Below the pieces are notes generated by a model. That model ran no database searches. It had not been told where the DNA came from and saw only the letters and a list, made by a program, of their open reading frames with translations. DNA of 64,000 nucleotides from Antitrichia curtipendula (taxonomy: Eukaryota; Streptophyta; Bryopsida; Hypnales; Leucodontaceae): positions 24,592,254 through 24,656,253 of the forward strand of contig OX579641.1 in NCBI GenBank assembly GCA_951230915.1, written 5' to 3'. The stretch's first letter is position 1. Every line of letters starts with the position of its first letter. A program made the translations under genes and the position numbers. Positions 22,940 to 35,875 of the stretch are shown here, in pieces.

Positions 22940-25900
22940 TTAAGGATCCACCTGATTAGCCCTATTCAAATTCACTAAGGCAGCCTCCCTATTTTTCTTA
23001 GGAATCATCCGTGATTTAGGATCTACAATCTTGGACCAATTCGAATACACTACGCAAGTTGCATCCAACCAAGTAGGAGAACTATTTTCAACAACCCATT
23101 TACCATACCAGCAATTGCGGTACCGTAATTCCAAGGTACTTTCGGAGTTATCCGGCCGCCAATACTGAAGCAAGAACTTCCCGTAATTCGGATCTCCTTC
23201 TAGTCTACATATAGTGGACAATGCTCTTCCTTGCCAAACAGCACACACAACCGGGTCTTCAGGTCTCAAAAGCACCCAAGAACCTGGACGTATGTCAAGC
23301 CAAGGATTGAAGCTTTCTCGTGGAGCTTCATTGGCAGGGCCGCAGTACGGTTCCGGATCTTCTTCCTCAGGAACAACATCCACAGGATTGACCATGAAAG
23401 TTCGGCGAGGATTTTCATCACGTGTCACCCTCCAATCGTGTTGTGGCCAAAAGCCTTCAACCAACTCTGAAGGGCAGTCAATCAGTGGTTCTTTCAGCTC
23501 TCGCAGTATACTATTCCAATATTCCACATACGGACCAAAGGCAGTTGCAAACCCCTCACATTTAGACATCCCGTTTTTCCAGTACTGAATGTATTTTTCT
23601 AATCCTACCATCATAAAACCCTTGTTAACAGTAGCTTTCCTGGCCATCTCAATAGCCTTCTCTCAATTTCCCGTGTCTTTGGGAACTTCGCTCCCCCACA
23701 TGGGCTTGAATGGAACAGGCTTTGGACAGCCTGGAGGGAGCTTCGGCTAACCATGTGAATCTTTCTTCCAGAGGCGTTGAGAAGGTTTATCAGATGGTAA
23801 CCATTGTGAATCAACTGCTGACTTTTTGTACTTCATGACAGGGACCCCATCATTATCCACATAGAACTTAAAAAGATGCATCTCCTCCAATCCAATTAAT
23901 CTAGCAGTCCCACTACTTTGGTATCCCTTTATAAACGACTTGAAATTAGCCACTTCTTGAATGAACTCAGGCATGAATGCTAGCTCCTGCGACTGCATGA
24001 AGGCCTTCATCAAGTCAGCAACGACAAAAGTATTCTTGGTCTTCAAGGCCTTAGAGAGATGGCTGAAATAAGCATCAATGTCTTCATGTGTATGTCCGAC
24101 AAGTAGAAAACCAACTTGAATTTCCTTGAAGACTCCACGCGCAGTCAACAAGGACAAGAATGCCATGAGGTACTGGTTCTTGTTATCCTTTGCCGAGTTG
24201 TCGAACTGAAGATACAACTTTTCAGGAAGAGGGGAGGGTCCACGCCGAGATGATGGTTCCACTAAGGTCAAACAATCCATACAACGTGATTTTCCTCTAA
24301 GTAGTGCTTCAAACATAGGGTTTGCTGGCGGATATGGAAATAAGTCACCTATCTCTCGAATCGGAGGACCCTCCAAGCGACGAAACAATCTAGCCAATGA
24401 CGAAATTGTGAAGTTTGAGTCACCCGGCCAACACGATGGTGCATAGTGCGCATACGCACCATCACCGTGACCATGAGCTACCATACCTGTTACGCTCATC
24501 GGTATCTGCCCCAAACCTTGAGTGGCCTTGGTTGTCACGCGCATCCGTGGTAAAGCTGTCTTTGAGGTATCCATCTTATCATGAATTACACATAAAATGT
24601 TCTGCGGATTCCTTTTGGACTCCTCCTGCCATGAAGCGTATAGGCGTCGACAAGAGGCTTGGTGATTGAGATGTTCAATCCGTTGCTTCGAGAACTCCAC
24701 GAACTCAGGACTTCCTTTGGGGGACTTCAAAAGAAACTGTTGCAACTGGTCGCATAAACTACACTTTGCAAAAGAGCTCCCAATGGGCTTTATAGAAACA
24801 TTGTTGAAATGCTCCTTCTTGATTCTACTGATTGTAGACTGGCTCACAAGTGGAAGCCCGTAGTCAGCATTTAACTGCAAAGGCAGCAAAGCCAACAATA
24901 AAATACATAAGCTACAACAAAGGCAGAAGATCATACAAAACAAAATTGAAGAAGCCAGGAAACAAGATTTGAAGTAAAACACAAAAGCAAAGAATGTATC
25001 AGCTGGAGGGCTCCAGCTGAGTTCTAAACAAGATAGGAGAGAGTACCTCGTTGGCTTCAACACGAACACGTTTCCAGTTATTTCCTGCAGGCAAAAATTT
25101 GAGAGTGTCCATTCTCCCATGTCCAATACCGCGCATCTAGTGGGGCATTTGGTCGGCGTTCTCATCGATGATTGCTTTCATAGTACCAGTGACTTGAACG
25201 GTTCCAATCCTAGGCCTCTTGACCCCTTTGTTTCCGTGAATTCCCGAAACAACGCCGTCTTTATACATTAACATATAACCATGGTATGTGGACTTCAAAA
25301 TTCCGTGAATTTGGTACCAAGCCGTAATGCATATTTCTGCACCTTCAAGACTGATTACTTTCCGGTTCCTATCTCCTTCAAAATTATGAATTTGGCTGCC
25401 GGCAGCAATCCCATATTCGCGACGATCCTCAAAAGACTTCAAATAGAACCTCTGTCTCACAATCAATGTCTGCTTTTGTGGAAAGAACTGGCAGCACCGC
25501 CTGCTGCAGCATGGGGAGGCAGTAACCTTCCGAATTTCAGAGTCCCTAGTCTTACAAACGGCCAACGAATCCTTTATACAAACACTAGGCTTCCGGTTTA
25601 TGAATCGGTAAGGCGCTTTCTCTCTTCCACCAAGATAAGCTAAGTGGTCTTCAGCAACGGGAATAGAAGCAAAATAGTCAGTTGTCTCCTTCAAAGATCG
25701 GCCACAAGGAAACCAACAGGTTGATAATGGCCACCGGGCATGAGTCATTATAGCTTCCGTGTTTCCTAAAAAAACATCCAACACAGTAACACCCAAATTC
25801 CCTACACCAAGTACTCCATCCTGAAAATGGTCGTCTGGATTCCAGCAAATTATTTGCCCCGCCGCCTCAACAACGCCCTCGGAGTTCTGAAGATGAACCT

Positions 25901-26432
25901 CGAGACCCACCCAGTCATCTTGTGGAACATATGAAGAAGAATCCATGGGCGGATGTGGAGGTGCTCTTTGAACCTCTTCTGTTCTCCACAACACTGTCCG
26001 GTTCATAGCGTCCGACATCGATGTAAGCCCCCTTTGAATCGGTGTCAAAGGCATCAACTCCACTCCACGGAGTAAGGAGTGTGGCCGAACCAAAATAAAA
26101 ACACCTCGCTCCAAAGGAATATCCACCCCAAGCCACTGGCCCTGTGGACTAGCATCCACAACCAATCCTCGTCCAACTTCACCGAATCCAGCAACAAGAA
26201 GCATAACATCATCACCGTCGATAAATGGCCGACCCCGACCTGTCGACTCTTCCGAGCCTTCGTCCGTGGAAAACCCAATTGTACACCGAAGTACATTGTT
26301 GCTCTCACCGATGAAATTCATTTCCACTTCCATACAATTGGTCGAGGAGTCAAGGATACGTTCGAACGTAAAAGAGGCCTGAGAATCAAGGAAGCAAATA
26401 GAACTGTGAGAAATATTCAGAGGGATAAGCAC
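22940..26432 (-). pseudogene. DUF7869-like RNase H-fold transposase-like gene
   Basis: Two exons, 26432-25047 and 24874-22940, joined in phase by a 172-bp GT-AG intron, give about 1,106 codons. Residues about 70-330 contain two similar small-barrel-like segments (GDDVMLLVAGFGEVGRGLVV and VGLEVHLQNSEGVVEAAGQI). A Cys-rich segment (CCSRRCC) and an HGN motif follow near residues 335-415. The core has IHDKMD (D561), QFDNSAKDNKN (D687) and GHTHEDID (E726), a DDE-like spacing of 126 and 39. The C-terminus (PGSWVLLRPEDPVV, WLDA) again looks barrel-like. I recall this core as DUF7869, common in non-seed plants and invertebrates. Three in-frame stops (TAG 25137-25139, TAG 23747-23749, TGA 23663-23665) break it, but there is no frameshift. 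The true 5' exon is not fixed; 26432 is only the limit of the frame. It is the likely transposase of the large element. Confidence 0.72.
24875..25046 (-). other. Intron of the transposase-like gene, with a palindrome
   Basis: Donor GAG|GTACTC and acceptor TTTGCAG|TTAAATG on the minus strand. It joins ...VRVEANE to LNADYGLPLVSQ in phase 0, as the family sequence continues. A palindrome variant, AGCTGGAGGGCTCCAGCT, lies at 25008-25025 inside the intron. Confidence 0.7.
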
Positions 26433-26558
26433 TCAATGGTAATATATGACATATGAAATTTTGAAATCCCTTATTTACGGGGTCAGAAAGACACAGAAAG
26501 CTACATACCATGATCAACTTAGATATGCAACCTAAAATAGAACCCCTAGCTATTCTAC

Positions 26559-27077
26559 ATCTAGAGCACTCCAGATAGGAAGCCGTATCTGGATCACTCC
26601 AACTGAACCAGCCTCATCTCGATCACTAGAGATGTGAAATAGTCACATCTCTACCTAGATTGCAGAGTACAGAGATTCAATGACTAGTATCAACCATTCC
26701 CAAGCAATTGATGTGATCCAGAAAGAATTCATCAACAGGAGTGATCCAGATAGCATTCAACAACTGGAGTGATCCAGATAGAACTCAACAACAGGAGTGA
26801 TCCAGACAGCATTCAACAACTGGAGTGATCCAGATAGAATTCAGCAACTGGAGTGATCCAGACAGCATTCAACAACCGGAGTGATCCAGATAGAATTCAA
26901 CAACTGGAGTGATCCAGATAAAGTGAACCGCCGTTAATCAATTATCGAACAGTACCAAGTAGGCGTACTCATGAAGTCGACAATTTATCCAAAAATGATC
27001 TCCTTCTTCATGGGTTTAGGTTAATACAAAGGTGGACATCTGCCCAGGTCCTCCATTTCATCTGGATCAATCCAGAT
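26559..27077. repeat. Left palindrome cluster and 28-bp tandem array
   Basis: Copies of the palindrome stand at 26559-26576 (ATCTAGAGCACTCCAGAT), 26587-26604, and 27060-27077 (ATCTGGATCAATCCAGAT). Between them, at 26735-26940, about seven 28-bp units follow one another, each holding CTGGAGTGATCCAGAT or a variant with an ATAGAATTCAACAA spacer. The cluster lies upstream of the minus-strand gene, where its promoter or leader should be. I infer protein-binding sites. Confidence 0.8.
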
Positions 27078-30000
27078 GATGATTTATTACAATGACTGAC
27101 TAGAATTTTTACCAACTCCTCTTGAAACTGCTACGTTCTGTACTTCAGTACACCTAGAATGAAATATACATACTCGTATCGTTCATGTATGTACATACTG
27201 CTACAGAAATACATGTGTACATGTATTCTGTATGCACGTGTGGCTTCCGTAGACTGGCACATACCTTGAAGCAGACCGAGATTGTTGTAAACATCCTTTT
27301 CTACTTAATGCTATCATTTACGGCATCCTCTCTCTGCTCCCCTCTTCGGTCCGACTAAATGAATCATTTTCACTACAATGGTCTCAAAGTGTGTGAGCGC
27401 AACTGATCATATTGAACGCAATAGTGGAGCATTCTGTCGGGGTCAATCATTTAAATCTAAATTGACGCACTAGAACTTGAAAACTTTCGTATAATGAAGT
27501 GATGATCTCTCACCTTCTGCACAAAGCGCCGTCGTCAGTGAAGTCCTCTGCACAAACACCCTCAGCACAGCAATATGTCATTTTCTTACATCAAATCGCC
27601 AGAACTTGGAGATTAGAGATGCGGAGGAGGATTCAGTGGAATTCAAAAAAAAAAAAGAATGACTGACCATGAGAGAGTTGGCCTCCGCGGCGAAGGGGAA
27701 TTTTTTTGAATAATTTGAAATCCTGCCTGAATTGTGCACGGGATACCTTGGCGGCGGATCTTCTTTCTACACTTTGACTAACGGAAGATTGTCAGCTAGT
27801 AAAGGCATTATTCAGCAGTCGATGCCGCATTAGTGTGGCTTGTGGTTTCAAAATATGACTTCCTAAATTCCCTATTCCACTCCCTTGATGGTGCAGTGGA
27901 ATCCTATTTCATCGGAATCGAAATCTTCAATTTGTAGCTTCATGAGCATTAAAAGTTCGTTACATAACTATGGAGTATTTCATACACAGTACAAACAGTA
28001 ATCATAGAATTTTCCCCGTGCAGGTGCTCTGTTGAGACTTTCACAGCAAATTTATGCCACATCCCCAAAACTACTTCAATTTTCATTTGTTAGAAAAAAA
28101 AGCGTTTGTCTGATACATCCTGTATACAGGCACTTATCTGAGTATTTCCATTCTACAACCTTGCTTACATCACAATCATACCAGTTTTTTAGATCATCTA
28201 TAGTAAAAGGTCTGTCTCTTGAGTTTTTTTGAGAAATAGAGATATCCATGTACAATCAGCATCACTTTTGGGACAATTGCAAAAATTGCCCAAATTTGTC
28301 TAGAGCTTTTACTTAGCCTACTACAAAGTTAAGACTGCTCTTTTGTAATATAAATAACTCAAGTAGAAACATATATAGTTGGTGAAAACCTTTCTAAATA
28401 TATCAAAAAAGTGCTAAAATGGTGTATGGTATTGGAGAGAAATGTGAAACGAAATTCAATCGTTCCTTGAGGTAGTAAGCCTCACCTGCACCCATAACAA
28501 CCAACGTCAAAACATGAGGTTAGAAGTTGCATGCGAGGTGTCTTTAGCTTACTTCAACGTGTTATTGTTTTCACAAGGAAAAAAAGAATAAAAAACATCA
28601 CAAATCCAACAACCAAAATCACACCACATAAAATCAGCAACATAGAATCTGAACCTGGCTGCCGTTCATTGACTGAGATGAAGCCATATTTCCACTTGAG
28701 GTCCAACCAATGCAGTAAGACTAACTTAGCAAAAATCCGTAGAGTATCACTTCGTTTAGCCCAACGCTTGCTTATAGAACAAACTCAATAGCTAAAATCA
28801 GAACAAGCAAGAGACTGACCTCCCCAGATAGTGCAGCTCGTCATGTACAGCAATGCTTTGCTGGGTATAAGAACCCATTAAGCAATTAAGTTCTGTCGCT
28901 GTGACTGTCAAGTTCTGTTACCATCGTGCTCTGTTACTGTCAAGCTTTGCTACCGTCAAGCTGGCTTTAGGAAGCCAAATGGAGGCACATTAAAACCATC
29001 CTCTTAATGGTCTAATCGGTCATTTGTGCCCCAAATTAATGAATTAGTTAATTTGAGTAGTTGGACCATCCTTGTGCATAAATGTACCTGTCATTCTATA
29101 GAATTGAGGCGGTTAGGAACCTGTCATACTTGATAGCTGGGATTACAATCTCCACATGTTAGATCAAGGTAGGTACATGTCATAATTTTTCCTTAACTGA
29201 TAAATAGATTATTCATCAACGGAAAATTGCCATTAGTTTGATAACTATCATGGCATTAATATAACTGCAGATTTTGTCAAGTTTATAGTCATGTGATAAA
29301 TTGCCATTATAAGTTGGCTTAGCATAACCACAACTAGACTTAAATCTTTATTTTTGTATGCAAAAATAAAGCAAAAAAAAATAGAGTAGATATCTTCTTT
29401 ATTTAAGAATAAAGAAAAAATAGTATAGAAATTTTTCCATATGCTTCATTAACTCATCAAGTCAATATGTTCCAAAGATAAGAACATTTCTGAAATCATA
29501 CTAAATAGCCATCCCAAAACTTATACTTGGGTATGAAAGCTAGAAAAAAAGAAAAAAAAGAAAAAAGAAAAAAAACTACTACTTTAATTAAGGAAATAGA
29601 AGGTAACACGGACTTCCTCCTAATATAGAAGAAACTAGTGTGCCCATGTGCCGTTGTCATAGCCAAAAAGAAGTAAAATTAATTTCCTAAATTTTTTATT
29701 GATACAAAAACTTCGAAATTCAATAACTTTCATATTTTTCCGTTAATAGAATGATAATGTTCCGTTTCTTTCAACAAACTCAATAAAGCTAGCTACGTTA
29801 AGTTTTGGATCAAATATAATGAAAGGATCTGACAAAGTATGAGTATTGGCAAGTATGCAGGTGGATTGACTTCAGTCTCCTGTGTCAGCCAGAATTTTTA
29901 GGAACCTTCACAACGTTGCAAATGGTATAATGTAAGTTCTGATATACTATTCCGTTCAAATGGCAAGAAACTGGGGGGAGAATAATATTTCATACACTGT

Positions 30001-30409
30001 GTAGGTAAGATACTCTGCGCATGTTAAGTATTTGGATTTTCTAAATGACACGTGTCTGACAGAATATGAGAAGACTTTGAATTTTGATGCACTCACATAA
30101 ACTCTGGCTAGGTTGGAGAACCGGTCCACTGACATTGGGAATTCTAATTCCATCCGCGATTACTTTATGAAGGTACACGACTTCTTTAGTTACTTCATAA
30201 TAGATGCTTTTTCCTAATAAACCCACATCGTGACACAAAAACCCTAAACCCAAGCGGTTTAGGTGGAATGAAACCCTCCCAGTTTTTACAACTGAATGTT
30301 CAGAAAAAATCTTACTTTAGAATCCTAGACTGCGAATTCTACTAATTGTCTTTTAATTTTAATTTATATAAATTAACTATAACCACGTGGATGCAGTCAA
30401 ACAACAATT

Positions 30410-31024
30410 TTAACCCCTAAAGGACCAAGCGGATTTTCTGTGAAAATCCACTCCAAACTGCCACTACTGCTGCGTTTATAGAAAATTTCAACGAAATTTT
30501 TTTCCTAGTATAACCGTTGGATTCTGTACTATACTTGAAGAAGAACAACTGGTAAAAATTTCATAAGTAAACATTTGACCATACGGTTTGAAAGGTATGA
30601 GCATTTGAGTTGAACCCCCTTTGTTTCTCACTGTGCCAAAAGCTTCACCGTCCTGCCTTTGACCATTGATTGTTGTAAATTTTGTACTATGGTGCTAAAA
30701 TTTTTTAAATCTCAAATTGTAAATCATGTTAGGAATGTCTCCAAAAAAATTTCAAGAAAAAATAAAACATGGATCACATTCAAAAAAATGTTGCAATTAT
30801 GCAACAATGTCCAAAACTTTACAATGGCTCACAAGACTTCTTGAGAAATAATTTCACCACATTATTTTGAAATTCAAAAATCCAAACAATGGATTCAAAG
30901 TATGTCTTCACAATGAAAAAAATAATTGAAATATAATAAAGAATCTAGTTCCTATGAAATTTAGAAGCACTATGTGAAGAAAGAGTGGAATATGGTTTTG
31001 GGCATGACATGAAAAAAGGGTTAG
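30410..31024 (+). mobile_element. TTAA-type element remnant inside the large element
   Basis: TTAA (30410-30413) followed by CCCCTAAAGGACCAAG is the family A end sequence. The interior differs from the other copies. A possible right end is GGGTTAGA near 31018-31024, a decayed GGG-TTAA. Boundaries and family membership are tentative. Confidence 0.45.
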
Positions 31025-31133
31025 AAGTGTTCCCGATATGTTCCCATTATGCTCCCAGTATGTTATAATCATTGGGAACTTTCAGTGAGGAAGAACTTAG
31101 TGCACTGGGAACCAAGCTTAGCTTCAACTGGAT

Positions 31134-31354
31134 TACACTAAAGATGGTATTTAGTGTTACCTACACTAATTTGAATAAAAAAGATATAGTTTTTTACTCT
31201 TGATGGGTATTTTTACCCATGAGAACAATATCAATATTCATTAAAAATGAGGATCTCTGTAAACATAGTTGGTAAAAATATTCCTCCAGAGTGAAACGTT
31301 GTAGCATATTTACATCAATTAGTGTAGGTAACACTAAATACCATCATTAGTGTA
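31134..31354. mobile_element. TA-flanked MITE, 217 bp
   Basis: TA at 31134-31135 and 31353-31354 flank an element at 31136-31352. Its ends are inverted repeats of about 36 bp: CACTAAAGATGGTATTTAGT on the left; the right, read inward, starts CACTAATGATGGTATTTAGT. Both continue GTTACCTACACTAATT. The ends are almost identical, so the insertion is young. No coding capacity. A TA duplication fits Tc1/mariner-type MITEs. Confidence 0.8.
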
Positions 31355-34106
31355 GTGTGCCATGTACCATTACCACAGGCAAATTGTAAGTAAAAGTAAT
31401 TATTAAATTTTTTTAAACCAAAAATAACTAAAAAATGCACAACTGTTCCACCATAGGTCCGAACGCCATGAAACAAAGCCCATGCACCCTTTCTCGCTGA
31501 GGGCTTTCCAATGGTACCAAGCACGCAACCGGGGGATGCATAGTCCTCCAGATCTCACCGTACCAAAAACAAAAAAACAAAAAAATACATCATTCAACTT
31601 GAATAGAACGATTGGAGAGGAGATGGTCGGATTTCAAAGTACTGCAACCTTGACATCATCCCTACCACATGAAGTTAAACTTTTTCATAAACACAAACTA
31701 AGCGTCCCAATCCATTCTCATCACACATGAATCAAACAAATACATAATAACTACAAAGATAAATAAATAATTCAAGTGAACAAAATCTTCCACAATTCAT
31801 GATTGTTATTTTCAAAATGTTATAGACATTCCTTGAAGACATAGGAATTCTAAACAAGTCTATTAACAAGTAGTGTGTATTTGATTGATCTAACATTTTA
31901 CCACACAAACTAAAATAGAGTTATCAAAAATATAAATAATGTGGGGCATGGAATATAAAATGGGATAAGATGGAAATAAGGGGAGATGCAAAATAATAAA
32001 TATCCAACATAGAAACTAAAAATACTAGCTTGTTGAGAAGCTAAAGAAATAAATTATCCTTCAAATTAGGAAAGTTTACACAATGGAAACAAAAACCATT
32101 GGATAAGAAATTGGTACCCTATAATATTTTCAAAGTTGGTAAATTCCTAAATTATTTCATTAGAAACTTGTACTTCTTTATCTAATATTATCATATAGTT
32201 TATGTTTATCTGTACTCAACAGTTTCTTTTTGTTCCGTACTAACTATATTCACATCTTTTTCAGCACCGTGCTGTTTTATCAAACTTTGAACTCTATCTT
32301 CCCAAAAATTGGTATCCGGGCAGATGTGCCAAAACGGGTAAATCCATCTACCATTCTTGATTGTGAAGTGTCGTGGAAGTCAATTTTCCCTTGCCAAATT
32401 ATTTCAACAATGCCATCACACGTCCAAAGTTGACACAAATTTTGTAATGCAGAAGAACAAAATGCCCCCCATTACAATAAAATCCAATCATCACTTATTT
32501 GTGCTAATCTCCCATTTTGTTCTATTGTAGGTGCCCAAATCCCAAACACATAAGAACTGTGGTTTTGATCCCAATAGATGGTATTGTAGAAATCATTGAC
32601 TCAGACATCGTATGAATGAGAGAACTTGTGAATCCTACAGAGCATTCTTGAAGATTCATAAACTCTGTTTTGCCCTGTAATCGAATGCTAGTTTGTAATC
32701 CCTCATCTATAGTTTTCTTGTACATGCATGGTCTTAGTTTCATAAACCAGTCCTTCATTCATATTAAAACTCTGCAATCCGTTTCACCAACTCCACTTGG
32801 TCTTCTTCCCGTTCATCTATAGCGGTTTTAGAGTTTTTAATACTCCCATGACATAGTGACCCATGGTGTATCCTCTATTTATGCCACGTCTCCACCGTAA
32901 TGCAAACATTTTTTCATTCACTTGGTCCTGGGGTTTTCTTATGTACCCTAAGCCTCCCTTCCTCAATTTTGTTGGAGATGTTGTCAAGTTTTCAAAGTCT
33001 TCATAATTAATAATCTTCAAAAGTTAGATTTGATGTCTTCAAATTTTGTGAATGAAATCACTAGCACTATGTCTTTTGTGTTCTTATCTTAGATGGCTAC
33101 TTTATTTTTGTGTAGCATTAGATAATCACAAGGAATCTCATCCATCACCATTCCATCTGAAGCAATATCTTCTAAACTGTGAGTTCGTGAAATTATAACA
33201 CATTCATTATCTTCATGTGGACCTATTTTTTCAAACGTCTTCTTCAAAGATTTGTTGTACCGTGCTTTTGCATGAGCTTTGTTTATCATGGTCATATTAC
33301 CTTTCCCTCTCTTTGAATTCCCCTCATGATTGTATATATTCTATAGTTTTATAGAGATAATTCAAATACTTCAAATTTATTAACAAATAATAATTGTAAA
33401 TACATCCAATGTGGTGAATGCAAATAATATTTCATATGGCTTTTGCTACTCTATTTAAACACTTATATCTAAAAGTGACAGCAATCTTTTACATTAGAAT
33501 TCATTTATTTTTTTGAAATGTAAAATATACCTTTAATTTACATGATTAGAGGTCTTTCACTTCTTTGAAAAGTGAAAGGATTCACTCACAATAGACCTTT
33601 TTTACTTTTCAAGAGTAAAACAAACCTTTTACATTAGAGTTCTAGCTTTCACTGACCATCTAGATTGTCAAATTTCACTAAATTTGTTATAATTAAGACT
33701 GCTTCCAAAATATACTACTTCCAAACTCTCACATGAATCATGTACATGCCATATATAAGATCCGAGCCAATTTTAAAAAAAAAATCAAAATTTTTAAAAC
33801 TCCCTAAACCTAATTTTCAAAATTCTCACTATGTTTCTTACACCTTAAAAGATCAAAATTTTGAATTTTCTACACTTCTATTTTTAGAAAACACATATAC
33901 AATAATAGAACCGAGTACTTGCTCAAAACAGGATTTTTGAATTACTTTTTGGCCCTACATCCAAAAATAATAAAGGGATTCAAAATAAAATATTCATCAT
34001 TTATTTTGTACACATTACACACACGTGTGTACACACACAAAAAAACAAATTAAAACAAAAAAAAACAAATTAAAATTTATAAAAAAATAAAAATAAAAAT
34101 AAAAAA

Positions 34107-34109
<3 letters not shown>

Positions 34110-34163
<54 letters not shown>
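34110..34163. repeat. (AT)n microsatellite
   Basis: About 27 uninterrupted AT units flanked by AAATAA-rich sequence. Confidence 0.95.
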
Positions 34164-34172
<9 letters not shown>

Positions 34173-35790
34173 TAAAAAATAAAAATATATATACTTTCAT
34201 TTTATATTTACATACATCTTTAGATCTCCTTATTATTTTGTTTACACTAACTTTTTTTAGGAATTTATGCATGCCCCCTAAGTGTATGGTATGTGCATTT
34301 TTGAGAAGGATGACTTCTTAAGCATCCCCACATACTTGGAGGATATAAATTAGAGCAAGCACCATAACTTATTTTTTTATTTTCATTTCCATCCTTTTTT
34401 GTCTAGGAATTTGTGCAAGCCTCCCAAATATGTGATATGTGCATCATGAGAAAGATGACTTCCAAAGCATCTCCATATACTTGGAGGGCTTATTTTAGAG
34501 CAAGCATCAAAAAAAAATTATCTGGAAATAACTATAAGCTTGTATATATTTCTTGTGTTGAATGGCCTATCCAATTTCCTATGCTAATATGCTTCTTTTG
34601 ATATTTATTACAACTTCCAGTTTAAGGGAATGTCCTGGGCAGGCCCTTTCTGGGAATAAAAAAATAGAATTGTGAACAATTTGTTCATTCAATTGTGACT
34701 AAATAATGTAATTAGTGCCCTTTGGAGGTATTCATCATACCCCAAAATATTTTTTTTGTTGGGTTTATAGTGTAGACATTCATAAATAATAATTTTGATA
34801 TTACTTTTGAGTATTGACATGATTGAATATAGAATTATGATTAAAATACTCAATCATTATTTCAAAATAATGCATCAATGGCTTTAATGTAAAACACGCA
34901 GACATTCAATACTTAATTGTTAATCATGGAGATTTGATTTAAATTACCATAATAAATTTCATATCAACTTTGCAAAAATTATTACGTTGGTATATGGCCC
35001 ACAAATAGTGAATTTCATAATAATCTATTAATAACTAATATTAAGCAAGTACTTGGCAATATGATTGTATAAAACTTTAACCTTTGAATGACTAAGAAGT
35101 TCAGATTGGGTCTCACATTTTTTTAGGAAATGTTAAAGTTTGAATTGAAATGGTTTCTTTGATTAATTTAAATAATCATTTATTTAAACCAATGCATATA
35201 ATGTTTTTTTTATTGCAAACAATGATGCATTAAAAAACTTTATTACATTATACTTTCTACAATATAATCAATCAAAGTTTGTACCTTAATATTATGAACT
35301 CTTAGTACATAAAGAATTAAATCTTAAATAGACTTGAACGTTAATTTTACAAAAATATTAAATTAATAAAATTCTACAAGAATATTTAAATAAGCAATCA
35401 TAATATGAATTCCAATGAGGTGTATTGGATGACAAAAAAAATTTAGTGTGAATTTTAGAGTCCTAGTGTGGAAATAATAAATCTATCTTATTGATTCACA
35501 TCCAACTCCAAAAATTAGGGCCCTCATAAGTATAGAAATAATAAACCAGTTCTATTAGCTAAGTAATAAAAAAAAAATGCAATATGAATTTTACGGCCCT
35601 AGTGTGGAAATAAAATCTAGTTCTACTGTACTTTTTCCCTTCTCAATGGAGATTGTCCATGTGTTTAAAAAAACCCAAAAAAACAAACTAGTTCTATTGA
35701 CACATAGTCAATCAAAAGAATATAGATGGAATGGAATGATTTGGGTTGGACGACAAAAAATTGGAGCTCATATCCTAAACCCATAATAAT

Positions 35791-35873
35791 CAAATGAATG
35801 AACTTCATTCATTTGACTTCTCGATAACCCCCCCAAGTCTCCCACTAATGAAATGAATGAAGTTCATTCATTT
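35791..35873. repeat. Twin perfect palindromes
   Basis: 35791-35815 is a palindrome with 12-bp arms (CAAATGAATGAA, then C, then the exact reverse complement). 35851-35873 repeats the design with 11-bp arms around a G. They are 35 bp apart and lie just upstream of the likely leader of the right-hand gene. They could be regulatory sites or cruciform-forming. Confidence 0.85.
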
Positions 35874-35875
35874 GT

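Larger units (their letters stand above)
27078..35788. other. Central non-coding region of the large element
   Basis: About 8.7 kb of AT-rich DNA between the two divergent gene sets. No convincing gene. It holds a near-perfect palindrome at 27204-27230 (arms ATACATGT and ACATGTAT), poly-A tracts, a TTAA-type remnant, a TA-flanked MITE and an AT microsatellite. I saw no complete copy of the 18-bp palindrome here. Part of the region is probably later insertions into the element. Confidence 0.5.

Noticed and set aside
26559..27077. CRISPR-like array in the 28-bp repeats
   Set aside because: The units are contiguous tandem repeats without unique spacers, in a eukaryotic context with no cas genes.
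30240..30252. AAACCCTAAACCC as an interstitial telomere
   Set aside because: Fewer than two telomere units; expected by chance in AT-rich plant DNA.
34015..34272. Minus frame rich in Tyr and Ile
   Set aside because: Translation of the AT microsatellite and its A-rich flanks.
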